Notes under the pieces: generated by a model
The model's input: the letters and a program-made list of their open reading frames with translations, nothing else
Database searches by the model: none
What the model was told of the DNA's origin: nothing
Position numbers and translations under genes: made by a program
Part shown: positions 34,194 to 42,560 of the stretch, one piece after another
Layout of the letters: each line of letters begins with the position of its first letter
How positions within the stretch are numbered: the stretch's first letter is position 1
Assembly: GCF_047872805.1 (NCBI RefSeq)
Contig: NZ_JBLQUK010000005.1
Coordinates: 62,001-126,000, forward strand
Reading direction: 5' to 3'
Source: Erythrobacter sp047872805
Lineage (GTDB): Bacteria; Pseudomonadota; Alphaproteobacteria; Sphingomonadales; Sphingomonadaceae
DNA: 64,000 bases

Positions 34194-35003
34194 ATGAATA
34201 ACACCTATATCGTCGGAACATTCGACGTCGCCGAATTGGCGTTCATCCTGTTCTTCATCTTTTTCGTGGGGCTGGTTTTTTATCTCAACCGCGAAAGCCG
34301 CCGCGAGGGTTACCCGCTTGAGCATGAACAATCCGGCGCAGTGATGCGCGGCACTCCGCTGACCGATGGCGGGAAGAAGACCTTCAAACTGCCGCATGGG
34401 CGCGGCACCTACACACCCGAAGATGTCGCCCGCGATTCTGTCAGCATCCCTGCGCGGCAGGCATTCGGCAGCACCGGCGCACCATGGGTGCCGACCGGAG
34501 ATGCTATGGCCGACGGGATTGGCCCAGCGGCCTATGCCAACCGGGAGAAATATCCCGATCTCACCTTCGATGGCCGCCCGCGCATTGTGCCGATTGGCAT
34601 TAGCCACGAAATCGAAATCGCCCCGAACGACAGGGACCCCGTTGGCCTTCCGGTTTACGGCGCGGACAAGAAACTGGCCGGAACCGTCAGCGATGTCTGG
34701 GTCGATCAGGCAGAGCATATTATCCGCTATCTCGAAGTGACCACCAATTCTGGCAAGAAAGTGCTCGCGCCGATGGCTATTGCCGCAGTGCAAGGCAAAG
34801 GCTGGCTGGGCGGGATTACCCCGCTGGTGGATGACCAGAAAGAGCTGATCGATATTGATGCGATCCGTTCGGACCAGTTCGACGCCGTGCCAGACATTGA
34901 GATCGCGGGTCAGATCACCCGCTTCGAAGAAGACCGGATCATGGCCTATTTCGGCGGTGGCTATCTGTACGCCACACCCGAACGCTCAGAACCCTGGATG
35001 TAA
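34194..35003 (+). CDS. puhA: Photosynthetic reaction centre H subunit
   Basis: A 269-residue RC-H subunit: a single N-terminal transmembrane helix (about residues 12-31, 'LAFILFFIFFVGLVFYLNRE') and a cytoplasmic PRC-barrel domain with DRDPVGLPVYGADKKLAGTV. Its segment 'RREGYPLEHE' after the helix is family-typical. It caps PufLM and shapes proton transfer to QB. First gene of puhABC-acsF-puhE. Confidence 0.97.
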   Translation: MNNTYIVGTFDVAELAFILFFIFFVGLVFYLNRESRREGYPLEHEQSGAVMRGTPLTDGGKKTFKLPHGRGTYTPEDVARDSVSIPARQAFGSTGAPWVPTGDAMADGIGPAAYANREKYPDLTFDGRPRIVPIGISHEIEIAPNDRDPVGLPVYGADKKLAGTVSDVWVDQAEHIIRYLEVTTNSGKKVLAPMAIAAVQGKGWLGGITPLVDDQKELIDIDAIRSDQFDAVPDIEIAGQITRFEEDRIMAYFGGGYLYATPERSEPWM

Positions 35004-35022
35004 GATGATGGGGGATCACATC

Positions 35023-35727
35023 ATGCAACCAGAAACTCTGCAAGGCGACGCCATGGGTCCTTCGGCTGAAGGAGACCCGATGGGCACGCCTGCCCCTGAT
35101 GAACGCGTGTTGTGGAAAGGGCGACCGAACCTGTCGCTTCTTTCACGCACGGCGTTTCACAGCGGCAAAGTTGGGATGTATTTCGCAGCGCTGATCGCGG
35201 TGTCGGCGGCGTTCGGCAACCTTGACGTTGCGGCGGTTTGCGCCGTGCTTGGGGTCACGGCGGCGGGCATCCTGCATGGCCTGGCTTGGCTGAGCGTTCG
35301 CAGCACGCTTTATATCCTTACCGACACGCGGCTGATTCTGCGGATCGGGATGGCGATTGAAACGCGCATCAATGTGCCGCTCAAACACGTCACTTCTGCC
35401 AATCTGAAAAAGCGCGGCGGAGGGCACGGCGATATTGCGCTGGAACTGGTCGGGGAACGGTTGCTTGGATATTTCCTGTTGTGGCCGCATGTCCGGCCGT
35501 GGCGTTATGCTCATCCGCAGCCGATGCTGCGCGCTGTACCAGAGGCGGAGAGCGTGGCGGCGCTGCTCGCCGATGCCTGCGCGGCGCACACAGCGATTGA
35601 GCGAAACTTGACCGAGATCAATGTTCCCGCTCCCGCTTCGGTTCACAAGGCTGCTGCGTCTGATGGCCAGCGCGCTATGCCTAACAATGGCCCGCGCCAA
35701 AATGCAATGAAGGGGGCAACGGCATGA
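35023..35727 (+). CDS. puhB: Photosynthetic complex assembly protein PuhB
   Basis: PuhB is a membrane factor needed for reaction centre assembly. The 234-residue product has ERVLWKGRPNLSLL, then two or three hydrophobic helices and 'YILTDTRLILRIGMAIETRI', a bacterial PH-like pattern. ATG 35023 is preferred because GGGGGATC lies seven or more bases upstream; ATGs at 35005 and 35008 lack a ribosome site. Its end overlaps the puhC start. Confidence 0.9.
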   Translation: MQPETLQGDAMGPSAEGDPMGTPAPDERVLWKGRPNLSLLSRTAFHSGKVGMYFAALIAVSAAFGNLDVAAVCAVLGVTAAGILHGLAWLSVRSTLYILTDTRLILRIGMAIETRINVPLKHVTSANLKKRGGGHGDIALELVGERLLGYFLLWPHVRPWRYAHPQPMLRAVPEAESVAALLADACAAHTAIERNLTEINVPAPASVHKAAASDGQRAMPNNGPRQNAMKGATA

Positions 35728-36221
35728 TTGTTCGGCAATATGAAGAGGACGAATTCACCGTCCACCGGGTCCCGGTGATGCTGATGGGCGGATTGATCGC
35801 AATCACGATTGCGCTCACTTCGATGGTCAGCCTCGGCCTGTTTGAACGGCAATCCATCCCCAGCGAAGCGCGCGCGGCGGCAGGAACCATGTCCACCGCG
35901 ACCCGTTCGCTGCTGTTTTTTGACGAGGCCGACGGCACGGTCCGGGTTGAAGATGCGTTTTCCGGGGAAGTCATTTCCAGCTTTGGCCCCGGAACCGGCG
36001 GCTTTATCCGGTCAACCATGCGCAGCCTCGTCCACAAGCGCCGGATCAACGGGATCGGTCGCGCCACTCCATTCGAACTCATCGCGTGGGACAGCGGCGC
36101 GTTGACTTTGCGCGACAGCACGACGGGCGAAACGATTGAACTGGCATCGTTCGGCGCAGACAATCGCGCGGTGTTCGCCGCCATGCTGGATGAAACCAAG
36201 CTAGCTGGGAAGGCGAACTGA
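35724..36221 (+). CDS. puhC: Photosynthetic complex assembly protein PuhC
   Basis: A 165-residue PuhC: basic/acidic N-terminus 'MIVRQYEEDEFTVHRVPVML', one transmembrane helix (about 18-40) and a periplasmic beta-rich domain with 'RSLLFFDEADGTVRVEDAF' and STTGETIELASFG. PuhC supports RC-LH1 assembly in Rhodobacter. ATG overlaps the puhB stop (ATGA), its TGA overlaps the next ATG. Confidence 0.9.
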   Translation: MIVRQYEEDEFTVHRVPVMLMGGLIAITIALTSMVSLGLFERQSIPSEARAAAGTMSTATRSLLFFDEADGTVRVEDAFSGEVISSFGPGTGGFIRSTMRSLVHKRRINGIGRATPFELIAWDSGALTLRDSTTGETIELASFGADNRAVFAAMLDETKLAGKAN

Positions 36222-36538
36222 TGGCGAATTCGGCAACACTGACGCCTTCCAGTTCGGCTCGGCGGTTTGAAACGCCCTGCACGATTTCGGTCGAGCAAAG
36301 CTCTAATCATTTTCACGCGCATGTCGAATTGACCGGCGATGTCAAAATTGAACCGGGCGACAAGGTGCGCGTCCACGGCGACCCCATCGCCATTCCGTTT
36401 GGCAGCAAACAAGTGTTTGAACGCATGGCCACCGTGACCCGCGCCGGTCCGTTGGCGCGGCTGCTTACGCGGCTGGCCGCCTATTTCGATCTCGCCGAAC
36501 TCTACGAAGTGAGCTTTAACGCCGGGAGGATCAAATGA
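36221..36538 (+). CDS. Conserved small protein between puhC and acsF
   Basis: A 105-residue soluble protein, MANSATLTPSSSARRFETPC onward, without a signal or membrane helix. It contains 'HAHVELTGDVKIEPGDKVRV', a beta-strand pattern resembling an OB-like fold, and 'VHGDPIAIPFGSKQVFER'; the C-terminus (RLLTRLAAYFDLAELYEVSF) is helical. ATG and TGA overlap both neighbours, so it is a true operon member. I do not know a characterised homologue; AcsF partner or reaction-centre assembly are both possible. Confidence 0.75.
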   Translation: MANSATLTPSSSARRFETPCTISVEQSSNHFHAHVELTGDVKIEPGDKVRVHGDPIAIPFGSKQVFERMATVTRAGPLARLLTRLAAYFDLAELYEVSFNAGRIK

Positions 36539-37596
36539 ACGCCCATACAGCGATCACCAAAGACGATGCGATGGCCATCGCCACCCAGAACACGATGCTC
36601 AGCCCGCGGTTCTACACCACCGATTTTGACGCGCTAGACGCGATCGATGTATCGAGCGTGCGCGGTGAATGGGATGACCTGATCAATGAAATGATCGGCG
36701 ACCCCAACAAGCAGCATTTTCGCCACAATGACAGTTTTGCTGGCGTGATCGAGGGGTTGGAGCCGGAACTGCGTGCAGAATTTACCGATTTCCTCGTCAG
36801 CTCGCTGACTTCGGAATTTTCGGGCTGCGTGCTCTATGCCGAAATCGCCAAGCGGACCAAGAACCCGGACGTAAAGCAGCTTTTCAAACTGCTCGCCCGC
36901 GATGAAAGCCGCCATGCCGGTTTCATCAATGAAAGCCTGAAAGATGCCGGGATCGGTGTCGATCTGGGATTTCTGACCCGGACCAAGAAATACACATTCT
37001 TCAAACCGAAGTTCATTTTCTATGCGGTCTATCTGTCGGAAAAGATCGGCTATGCGCGCTATATTGCGATCTACCGCCATCTCGCTGCGAACCCGCAGAA
37101 CAAATTCCACCCGATCTTCGATTGGTTCGAGGAATGGTGCAATGACGAATTCCGTCACGGAGAAGCGTTTGCCATGTTGCTACGCGCCGATCCGAAGCTG
37201 CTCAAAGGCGCGAACAAGCTGTGGGTGCGGTTCTTCCTGTTGTCGGTCTATGCCACAATGTATGTGCGCGATCACAACCGGCCGGTCTTTCACCGCGCGC
37301 TGGGGGTCGATCCAACCGAATATGATTACAAGGTGTTCGGCATCTGCAACCAGATCAGCCGACAGGTTTTCCCGGTCGAACTCGACATCGACAGCCCGGC
37401 TTTCCGCCGTCAGATGGAAAGCCTGCGCAAAGCGGCGCTGCGTATCGAAGAAGGCAAAGAGCGCGGCGGCATCGCCGGAATGGCACAGCGCATCAGCGGC
37501 ACCGTGAGCGCCGGATACAGCTTTGCCCGGATGTATTTCCATCGCACAAAGCCGAATGAACTGCCACAATCGATCCGGCTTCAACCCGCATGGTAA
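36535..37596 (+). CDS. acsF: Mg-protoporphyrin IX monomethyl ester oxidative cyclase (aerobic)
   Basis: AcsF is the O2-dependent diiron cyclase forming ring E. The 353-residue product has ferritin-like diiron motifs 'SGCVLYAEIAKR', ARDESRHAGFINE and 'EEWCNDEFRHGEAFAML' (E...ExxH pairs). It is the only cyclase in the window: no BchE is seen, which ties pigment synthesis to oxygen. Sits between the small ORF and puhE with overlapping ends. Confidence 0.96.
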   Translation: MNAHTAITKDDAMAIATQNTMLSPRFYTTDFDALDAIDVSSVRGEWDDLINEMIGDPNKQHFRHNDSFAGVIEGLEPELRAEFTDFLVSSLTSEFSGCVLYAEIAKRTKNPDVKQLFKLLARDESRHAGFINESLKDAGIGVDLGFLTRTKKYTFFKPKFIFYAVYLSEKIGYARYIAIYRHLAANPQNKFHPIFDWFEEWCNDEFRHGEAFAMLLRADPKLLKGANKLWVRFFLLSVYATMYVRDHNRPVFHRALGVDPTEYDYKVFGICNQISRQVFPVELDIDSPAFRRQMESLRKAALRIEEGKERGGIAGMAQRISGTVSAGYSFARMYFHRTKPNELPQSIRLQPAW

Positions 37597-38381
37597 GCTG
37601 GAGCGGCCATATTGTCCCGTTCATCGTGACGGTGGCCATCTGGTTTATGGCGACCGGGCTGATTGCCTGGGCGGACAACCGCGAACGCGCGACTTTCCGC
37701 CGCAGCCTCGCGATTGGCGGAGGCGCGGGGATCGCCGGACTGATCACGATCCTGTTTGCCTCGCAATCGGCCAGCGTGATTGCAGTCTACGCCTCGTTTG
37801 TGGGCGCGTTGCTGGTGTGGGGTTGGCATGAAATCGGTTTTCTTACCGGCGCTGCGGCTGGTCCCCGCCGGACCGCCTGCCTGCCCGGTGTGCGCGGGAT
37901 CGAACGCTTTGCCCAGGCCAGCGCGACCATCATACATCACGAAATCGCTCTGGCGCTGACCGCGTTGATGTTGATCGCATTGTCGTGGAACGCCCCCAAC
38001 CAGATCGGCGCGATGGTGTTCGTGTTGATGCTTGGCTTAAGATTATCGTCCAAGATCAATCTGTTCGTCGGCGTTCCCAACAGCTCTTCGGAAATGCTGC
38101 CGGTGCATCTGGATTATCTGAAAAGCTATTTCGGACGCAACCGGATGACTTGGCTGCTGGCGCTGTCGGTGGCCTGCATTCTTGGCCTCAGCGGCTGGCT
38201 TGCAAGCGCAGCGATGGCGGCACCTTCGGGCAGCCCCGAGATGATCGGCGCAAGCCTGCTGACCGCGCTGTGCCTGCTTGGCGCGCTGGAACATTTATTC
38301 CTTGCACTTCCGTTCCGGGATGGGATGTTGTGGGGATGGGCTTTTTCGCGGCGGGGGCCGGTGAAAATCGAACGGACGTGA
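37590..38381 (+). CDS. puhE: Putative photosynthetic complex assembly protein PuhE
   Basis: A 263-residue protein with about seven transmembrane helices, MVSWSGHIVPFIVTVAIWFM onward, and the conserved 'FVGVPNSSSEMLPVHLDYLKS' loop. It belongs to the family (DUF3623) found after acsF in purple bacteria and called PuhE. Its function is unproven; reaction-centre biogenesis is inferred from position. Start ATG overlaps the last codons of acsF. Confidence 0.88.
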   Translation: MVSWSGHIVPFIVTVAIWFMATGLIAWADNRERATFRRSLAIGGGAGIAGLITILFASQSASVIAVYASFVGALLVWGWHEIGFLTGAAAGPRRTACLPGVRGIERFAQASATIIHHEIALALTALMLIALSWNAPNQIGAMVFVLMLGLRLSSKINLFVGVPNSSSEMLPVHLDYLKSYFGRNRMTWLLALSVACILGLSGWLASAAMAAPSGSPEMIGASLLTALCLLGALEHLFLALPFRDGMLWGWAFSRRGPVKIERT

Positions 38382-38427
38382 GAAGACAATCATGGCAATT
38401 GATACAGTGCAAACAGAGGGTGAACCC

Positions 38428-39648
38428 ATGGATTTCGAAGCCTATTTTGCCGGCGAGCTCAGCAGCGTACGCGAAGAGGGACGCTACCGCGTGTTCACCG
38501 ACATCAAACGGCACCGGGGCAAATTCCCCCATGCGACCAGGTTTGTCGGCGTAGAAACGCAGGCGGTAACCGTGTGGTGTTCGAACGACTATCTCGGCAT
38601 GGGGCAGCACCCCGCCGTGATAGAGGCGATGCACGCCACGCTTGACGAATGCGGCGCGGGCGCAGGGGGCACGCGCAACATTTCGGGCACCAATCACTAT
38701 CATGTCGAACTCGAAGCGGAACTCGCTGATCTGCATGGTAAGGAAGCGGCGCTGCTGTTCACGTCGGGCTATGTTTCCAACTGGGCGGGTCTGGGCACGC
38801 TGGCGGGCAAGATCCCCGGCTGCGTCGTGTTTTCCGATGCGCTGAACCATGCCAGCATGATCGAAGGCATTCGCCACAGCCGCGCGCCTTACAAGATCTG
38901 GAAACACAACGATCCTGCCGATCTTGACCGGATGCTGTCCGAATTCGGGCCGGAAGTTCCCAAACTCGTCGCTTTTGAAAGCGTCTATTCGATGGACGGC
39001 GACATCGCTCCGATCGCGGAAATTCTCGACGTCTGCGAAAAGCACGGCGCAATGAGCTATATCGACGAAGTCCACGCGGTTGGCCTGTATGGTCCGCGCG
39101 GCGGCGGGGTCGCCGAACGCGAAGGTCTGATGGACCGGATCACCGTGATCGAAGGCACGCTGGGCAAGGCGTTCGGCGTAATGGGCGGCTATATCGCAGC
39201 CAGCGCCAATCTGGTTGATTTCGTGCGCAGCTTTGCCAGCGGCTTTATCTTTTCAACCGCGCTGCCGCCCGCTGTGGCCGCCGGTGCCGCCGCCAGCATA
39301 CGCCATTTGAAAACCAGCAGTGCGGAACGCGAATTGCAACAGGATCGGGTCGCACAGGTGCGCCGCAAACTGGACATCATGGGCATCCCGCACCTCCACA
39401 ATCCCAGCCATATCATCCCGGTGATGGTGGGCGATGCGCATAAATGCAAACGCATCAGCGACTGGTTGATGGACAATCACGGCATCTATGTGCAGCCGAT
39501 CAATTACCCCACCGTTCCGGTCGGGACAGAGCGGCTGCGGCTGACACCTTCGCCCGTGCATGATGACGGGGACATTGACCGGCTGATCAACGCGCTTTCC
39601 GAAATCTGGTCGCAATGCGAATTGGCACGGATGGCCAGCGCCGCCTGA
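38428..39648 (+). CDS. hemA: 5-aminolevulinate synthase
   Basis: A PLP enzyme making ALA from glycine and succinyl-CoA, the entry of tetrapyrrole synthesis. It has 'CSNDYLGMGQHPAVIEAMH', GAGAGGTRNISGTNHYHVEL, and the PLP-lysine motif 'EGTLGKAFGVMGGYI'. ATG 38428 gives 406 residues, the usual length, with GAGG upstream; ATG 38392 would add 12 residues and has GAGAAG upstream, so both are possible. Placement in the cluster makes precursor supply follow photosynthesis gene expression. Confidence 0.95.
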   Translation: MDFEAYFAGELSSVREEGRYRVFTDIKRHRGKFPHATRFVGVETQAVTVWCSNDYLGMGQHPAVIEAMHATLDECGAGAGGTRNISGTNHYHVELEAELADLHGKEAALLFTSGYVSNWAGLGTLAGKIPGCVVFSDALNHASMIEGIRHSRAPYKIWKHNDPADLDRMLSEFGPEVPKLVAFESVYSMDGDIAPIAEILDVCEKHGAMSYIDEVHAVGLYGPRGGGVAEREGLMDRITVIEGTLGKAFGVMGGYIAASANLVDFVRSFASGFIFSTALPPAVAAGAAASIRHLKTSSAERELQQDRVAQVRRKLDIMGIPHLHNPSHIIPVMVGDAHKCKRISDWLMDNHGIYVQPINYPTVPVGTERLRLTPSPVHDDGDIDRLINALSEIWSQCELARMASAA

Positions 39649-39653
39649 AGGTC

Positions 39654-39667
39654 TGCGCCAAAGCGCA
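39654..39667. terminator. Short hairpin between convergent hemA and cupredoxin genes
   Basis: TGCGC-CAAA-GCGCA is a perfect 5-bp stem immediately after hemA and 10 bases before the convergent stop. It lacks a T-run, so intrinsic termination is only possible. Confidence 0.3.
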
Positions 39668-39676
39668 CAGCAGCGA

Positions 39677-40249
39677 TCAGTCGAACATCCTGCGCTCGTC
39701 GGCTTCGGCGAATATTGCGGAAAATTGCGGTGCGCCAAGGCCGGGATGACTGGCTGCCCTGGCAGCGTCGAGATTGTCGGTCTTGCCCTCGCCCTCAACC
39801 ACGATCAGGCCGACCATTCCGGCGGCGTAATGCGGCACACATTGAAAGCCGTACAGGCCCGCTGCCGGCAGGACATAGGACACCTCGGCGTTGATCGCGC
39901 CTTCCCACCCGCTCACGCCATCGGGCAGCATGGCTCCAATCGAAGAGGATTGATGGCTGACCTCGGTCGGAACGAAGCGGATTGTGTCGCCAATTTCGGC
40001 GCGGACCAGGCGCGGTTTAAAGACATGCTGGCGGCTGAGATCATCGGGATCGACCGTATACATGCGGATCTCGATGACTTTTCCAGTAGGCGTCGTTTCA
40101 GCGCCACCTGGCCGGGATGCGGTGTCTGACCTAGCGGTCGCCAGCGCATCGGATGACGCTTGCTCTGGCGAGGGCGCAGGCCGGTCGCAGGCGGACAGCG
40201 TCAGCAACATCAGCGCCATCGACCACGGCCTGCGCAACATGGGATGCAT
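39677..40249 (-). CDS. Lipoprotein-type cupredoxin (pseudoazurin/plastocyanin-like)
   Basis: A type-1 copper protein of 190 residues. N-terminal signal ends in a lipobox LTLSAC, predicting a lipid-anchored periplasmic protein. A Ser/Thr/Pro-rich linker follows, then the cupredoxin domain with Cu-ligand pattern His in 'PTEVSHQSSS' and C-x2-H-x4-M in FQCVPHYAAGMVG. Together with the neighbouring cytochrome it is a candidate electron donor to the reaction centre. An earlier Met at 40285 would spoil the signal peptide; other Mets lie inside it. Confidence 0.82.
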   Translation of the reverse strand: MHPMLRRPWSMALMLLTLSACDRPAPSPEQASSDALATARSDTASRPGGAETTPTGKVIEIRMYTVDPDDLSRQHVFKPRLVRAEIGDTIRFVPTEVSHQSSSIGAMLPDGVSGWEGAINAEVSYVLPAAGLYGFQCVPHYAAGMVGLIVVEGEGKTDNLDAARAASHPGLGAPQFSAIFAEADERRMFD

Positions 40250-40294
40250 CACGGCCAACTTTACCGCCGCCCCTCTGTCACCCAAAACAGATTA

Positions 40295-40329
40295 CCCCGC
40301 AGGCCGAAAAGGATTTCGGGCCTGCGGGG
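40295..40329 (-). terminator. Strong hairpin downstream of the cytochrome c gene
   Basis: CCCCGCAGGCC (40295-40305) and GGCCTGCGGGG (40319-40329) pair perfectly over 11 bp, and GAAA/TTTC inside extends the stem with one bulged G. On the minus strand it is followed by TAATCTGTTTT, so it is a good terminator for the cytochrome gene that separates it from the cupredoxin gene. Confidence 0.75.
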
Positions 40330-40357
40330 CAACATCATTTCGCAAAATACCAGAACC

Positions 40358-40831
40358 TTAAGCGCCGTTGGTTTGCAGATAAGCAATCAGGTCAGCGCGG
40401 TCCTGTGAATCTTTAAGACCCGGAAAGGCCATCCGTGTGCCGGGGACATAATCGCGCGGCGATTCGAGATATTCGAACAAGACTTCGGGCGTCCAGGTGA
40501 TGCCGCTGTTTTTGTTCGCATCGGAATAGTTGAACCCTTCGATGGTTCCGGCTGCGCGGCCGACAACGCCGTAAAGCGAGGGGCCAACGCCGTTCTTGCC
40601 TTCTTCGATCAGGTGGCAGGTCTTGCACTGCACGAACACGGTCTTACCCGCTTCGGCATCGCCGGTCAGGTCCGCAAAGGCCAGTTCGACCTCGGGTTCA
40701 GCCGGTGCTTCGACGACAGGCTCTGCTTCGGCTGCGGGTGCCGGTGCATCCTGCGAAGCGGGGCTTTCGCCGCAAGCGGAGACCGCAACGAGGCTGGCCA
40801 GCGCGACAGTGCTCAAAACAATCTTACGCAT
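40358..40831 (-). CDS. cycA: Lipoprotein-type class I cytochrome c
   Basis: A 157-residue cytochrome with N-terminal signal MRKIVLSTVALASLVAVSAC. The final Cys fits a lipobox and indicates a lipid anchor. A 40-residue Ala/Glu/Pro linker follows, then a mono-haem domain with haem motif CKTCH and axial Met in GTRMAFPGLK. It is placed where cycA (cytochrome c2) closes related clusters, so it likely carries electrons from the bc1 complex to PufM. Met 40831 chosen over 40840 (MIIM). Confidence 0.88.
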   Translation of the reverse strand: MRKIVLSTVALASLVAVSACGESPASQDAPAPAAEAEPVVEAPAEPEVELAFADLTGDAEAGKTVFVQCKTCHLIEEGKNGVGPSLYGVVGRAAGTIEGFNYSDANKNSGITWTPEVLFEYLESPRDYVPGTRMAFPGLKDSQDRADLIAYLQTNGA

Positions 40832-41127
40832 AATGATCAAATTCCCTCTGCTCTATTCAGACCTCTTCCGCGCCACCAAGACCATCTATCCAATTCGATT
40901 AAAACAATAATTTCAATCTCGAACGGGATCATGCCGTGTCAATGACGAGCGATCTTGATGCTTAAACGCTCAAGACTTCGTTGGGTTTCCGGGCAATTTC
41001 ATACCCCTTGCATTCCATTCGAAGCGCTGCTTGCGGTGATGGTGGCCTGCAATCAAACAAGCCTGACCTTCCGACCTTGCGCCGCGAATGGATTGCCTAT
41101 CGCACACCGGACGTTAAAGAGACAATC

Positions 41128-41931
41128 ATGAAAATCATCTCCTGGCATTCAAAGCTCGTCCTCGCCCTGCTCATCTTTCTGCCGATCTATTTTATGATCG
41201 CCGCGCTGGGCACGAAAGTCGGGCTGTGGGGCTGGATGACCGGGCTGGTTGGCATGACTTTCACCGCCGGTCCGCCGTTGCTCGGGATCGTCGGAGTGGT
41301 CGCGCTGATTTCCATGATTGTCGGCATTGTTAAGAAGCCGCGCCAGAAATTCACCATTGCGATTGGCGCAATCGGCGTATTTGTGGCGGCGGGGATGTTC
41401 GCTGGCTTTGCCTCGGTCGGGGGCAAGGCTGGGGCCAACCCGATCCATGACGTCGCCACCGACACTGCCGATCCGCCCACCTTTTCCGCCGCGACAATGC
41501 AGGCCCGCACGCAGGGCGGTGCCAACCCGCTCAGCGACTATCAGACCCCGCTGGGCGAGATTGAGCTGTTCGCAGGCACCGCGCCCGAACTGGCGATCAA
41601 AAGCCATGCGCAGATAATCAACGACACCTACTCCGCGTTGTCTCCGTTGCCGCTGGGCGGGGCGAGCAAGGCCGATGCGGTCGCTGCGGTCGCCGCTGCA
41701 ATGGGCGAAATGGGGATGAGCGACATTCGTCCAGACGTCGCGGCGGGCCGGGTCGAAGGCGTGGCGGAATCGTTCTGGTATGGTTTCAAGGACGACGCAG
41801 TGGCGCGCGTGGGCGAGGCTGAGATCGACTTCCGCTCGGTCAGCCGCGTCGGGCGCAGCGACCTTGGCGCAAATGCCGCGCGCATCACCGAATTGCGCGA
41901 GCGTGTCGCGGCGCAAATCGGTCAACGTTGA
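41128..41931 (+). CDS. DUF1499 membrane protein
   Basis: A 267-residue protein with three transmembrane helices in the first 100 residues (MKIISWHSKLVLALLIFLPI onward) and a C-terminal DUF1499 domain containing 'VAESFWYGFKDDAVARV' and 'IDFRSVSRVGRSDLGANAAR'. The function of this family is unknown to me. ATG 41128 has AAAGAGA upstream; upstream in-frame Met at 40981 adds a segment without family character. Convergent with the phosphatidyltransferase gene. Confidence 0.75.
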   Translation: MKIISWHSKLVLALLIFLPIYFMIAALGTKVGLWGWMTGLVGMTFTAGPPLLGIVGVVALISMIVGIVKKPRQKFTIAIGAIGVFVAAGMFAGFASVGGKAGANPIHDVATDTADPPTFSAATMQARTQGGANPLSDYQTPLGEIELFAGTAPELAIKSHAQIINDTYSALSPLPLGGASKADAVAAVAAAMGEMGMSDIRPDVAAGRVEGVAESFWYGFKDDAVARVGEAEIDFRSVSRVGRSDLGANAARITELRERVAAQIGQR

Positions 41932-41938
41932 TCCGCGT

Positions 41939-42541
41939 TTAGCGAAACTGAGACGCCGCCATCGCGCTGCGCTGAACCACGGTCGCCGCGCAGAGCGCCG
42001 CATAGGCATAGGCAATCGCCGCGAACCATGCCGGAAACAGGCACATGGCGATGAACACCGCGATGGTTTCGGTCCCTTCGGCAAGACCGGTGGAGTAGAA
42101 AAAGCTCTTCCTGCCATGCGCCGCATTCTCCGCCCCGCGCTTGGCAGCGATCACGGCGAAGGCGAGGAAACTCACACCGGTCAGCACAAAGCTGGCGACC
42201 ATCACCAACGCGGGCAGTGTGTTTTCTGCGGCCAAGACCCCAAAGCCGAGCGGGATCGAAACATAGAACGCGAAATCGGCGACGATGTCGAAATATCCGC
42301 CGAGATCGGTCGGCGCGCTCGCCCGGGCCACGGCACCGTCGAGCCCGTCGATCAGCCGGTTGGCGATGATGAGAGTCAGCCCCAGCCAGACCGCGCCAAA
42401 CCCGATCGCCGCCGCCCCGCCCAAACCCAGCGCCAGCCCCGCAAATGTCAGCATATTCGCGCTCACCCCCAGGCCCGCCAATGCGTGCCCCGCACGGTTG
42501 AGCGTCGGATCGATCAGCGGGCGGAGCTTGGCGTCGAGCAT
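41939..42541 (-). CDS. CDP-alcohol phosphatidyltransferase
   Basis: A 200-residue integral membrane enzyme transferring a phosphatidyl group from CDP-diacylglycerol to an alcohol. The signature DG-x2-AR-x8-G-x3-D-x3-D is complete in 'DGLDGAVARASAPTDLGGYF' plus 'DIVADF'. Several helices follow. Which phospholipid it makes is not readable from sequence. It ends a minus-strand run starting at 47619. Confidence 0.88.
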   Translation of the reverse strand: MLDAKLRPLIDPTLNRAGHALAGLGVSANMLTFAGLALGLGGAAAIGFGAVWLGLTLIIANRLIDGLDGAVARASAPTDLGGYFDIVADFAFYVSIPLGFGVLAAENTLPALVMVASFVLTGVSFLAFAVIAAKRGAENAAHGRKSFFYSTGLAEGTETIAVFIAMCLFPAWFAAIAYAYAALCAATVVQRSAMAASQFR

Positions 42542-42560
42542 GGCTGCGGTTCCTTGCCGT

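Noticed and set aside
40937..40942. TTGACA on the minus strand upstream of the cytochrome gene, considered as a promoter or PpsR half-site
   Set aside because: No matching -10 at 16-18 bases and no second TGT/ACA arm at N12; kept out of the feature list.
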